Source: Candidatus Delongbacteria bacterium (GTDB lineage Bacteria; Delongbacteria; UBA4055). Taken from it: a DNA stretch of 5,928 bases. Position 1 is the first letter of the stretch, and each line of letters begins with the position of its first letter. This document shows, piece after piece, positions 5,064-5,928 of this stretch. The notes beneath the pieces are model-generated. The model searched no databases. It was not told the DNA's origin and saw only the letters and a program-made list of their open reading frames with translations. Both the position numbers and the translations under genes were made by a program. The stretch spans positions 1 to 5,928 of the forward strand of contig JAQICF010000186.1 in assembly GCA_027858795.1 (NCBI GenBank), written 5' to 3'.

Positions 5064-5928
5064 GATTACACGAAGATAATGAATTATTCAAGCAGGCAGT
5101 GTTAGCAGCTGCACAATTCAAAAAAATACCTGAAAATTACGTAGAAAAGGATTATTGGATAACTTATGTCCTAAAGCATATTTTTACTTCTGAATTTTCC
5201 GAGCATGCAGTTTTTAAGGGAGGAACATCATTAGAAAAATGTTATAACCTGATAAATAGATTCTCAGAAGATATTGACATAATAGTAGTCAGAAATGATG
5301 GCGAATCGGATGCTCAATTGACTAAAAAAATAAGAAATATAAGTAAAATGGTATCTAAGATATTACCAGAAGTAGAAATAGAGAAGATTACAAATAAAAA
5401 AGGCAGGATAAGAAAAACTGCTCATAACTATAATAAGTTATATGATGGTGAATTCGGTCAAGTTAGGAATAATATAATCCTTGAAGTTACTTGGTTTGGA
5501 AATGCTGAACCACATATAGATAAAAATGTAAGTTGTTACATAGAAGAAATGATGAGAGAAAAGGGACAAATTGAATATATTGAAAGATTTGAATTAAAAC
5601 CATTTGCAGTGCAAACACTAAGTGTAAATAGAACTTTTTGTGAAAAAATAATGAGTCTTGTAAGATTTTCCAGACAGGATAAGCCTTATGAAGATCTTGG
5701 TTTCAAAGTAAGGCACATTTATGATCTATATATGATGTTAAAAGATAAGGGCATAAACTCATTTTTCAAGAGTGAAGAGTTTGACCTTATGGTTCAAACT
5801 GTAGGTAGTGAGGATATGATAAGTTTTAATAACAATAATGAATGGTTGAATGAACATCCATCTAAGGCAATTATTTTTGATGATCCTGAAAGTACATGGG
5901 AAAGAATAAAAGCACCATATAATGAAAC
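5060..5928 (+). CDS. abiEii: AbiEii/AbiGii-family nucleotidyltransferase toxin, 3' end beyond window
   Basis: AbiEii toxins are DNA-polymerase-beta-fold nucleotidyltransferases that halt growth; studied relatives add nucleotides to tRNA acceptor ends. The first 289 codons are visible, close to full length for the family, with no stop before the right edge. Residues 26-33 (NYVEKDYW) are the typical lead-in. F52-KGGTSL58 is the nucleotidyltransferase GG(S/T) motif, and R67-FSEDIDI74 supplies the paired acidic residues D71 and D73. E142 in IILEV is a candidate third acidic residue. The C-terminal helical part has TFCEKIMSLVRF (E195, K196) and VRHIYDLYMM (R218, H219, D222), both family hallmarks. 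ATG at 5060 overlaps the antitoxin stop as ATGA. All catalytic residues expected are present, so the toxin should be active if the gene is intact past the edge. Confidence 0.9.
   Translation, partial: MRLHEDNELFKQAVLAAAQFKKIPENYVEKDYWITYVLKHIFTSEFSEHAVFKGGTSLEKCYNLINRFSEDIDIIVVRNDGESDAQLTKKIRNISKMVSKILPEVEIEKITNKKGRIRKTAHNYNKLYDGEFGQVRNNIILEVTWFGNAEPHIDKNVSCYIEEMMREKGQIEYIERFELKPFAVQTLSVNRTFCEKIMSLVRFSRQDKPYEDLGFKVRHIYDLYMMLKDKGINSFFKSEEFDLMVQTVGSEDMISFNNNNEWLNEHPSKAIIFDDPESTWERIKAPYNE

Overview
The window is about 5.9 kb of AT-rich DNA holding a defence-gene island built around a type I restriction-modification locus. All recognised genes are on the + strand. The source looks like a bacterium of the Bacteroidota/FCB type: short GGTATGAG and CAATGGACAATTTA intergenic repeats, and a DUF6088-type AbiEi paired with AbiEii. 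However, several starts have good Shine-Dalgarno sequences (AGGAGG, AAGGAGG, GAGG) and one promoter has a perfect TTGACA -35. These are not typical of Bacteroides proper, so the taxonomic call is weak.

Layout. Positions 1-726 are the 3' half of hsdS (type I specificity subunit), cut by the left edge. A 99-bp tail follows in the same frame and ends in a second, orphan HsdS C-terminus (about 775-825), apparently left when the second target-recognition domain was exchanged. Three tightly packed genes come next, at 834-1931, 1912-2217 and 2184-3233. The first is an AbiJ/HEPN-like protein. The second is a small protein with no ATG start. The third is a protein with a canonical HEPN RNase motif (R-x4-H). 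A separate gene at 3329-3928 encodes a two-TM protein of the kind often annotated as putative phage abortive infection.

The 409-bp gap at 3929-4337 is not empty. It holds a short relic that reads like the start of HsdR (4001-4039), a cluster of 14-bp repeats (4043-4120), an unexplained block of higher GC (about 4129-4258), and a promoter whose -35 box lies inside an 8-bp inverted repeat (4259-4288). That promoter serves a two-gene type IV toxin-antitoxin operon: abiEi-like antitoxin/repressor (4338-5063) and abiEii nucleotidyltransferase toxin (5060 to the right edge, ATGA overlap).

How it fits together (inference): genes 834-3928 sit between an hsdS end and an hsdR-start relic, so they look like defence cargo carried between hsdS and hsdR, with AbiE added after or in place of hsdR. 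The three overlapping genes at 834-3233 are the best candidate for an under-described system: two different HEPN-like proteins with a small coupled protein, probably an RNA-targeting abortive-infection module. Nothing here was checked against a database; family names rest on motif recognition.
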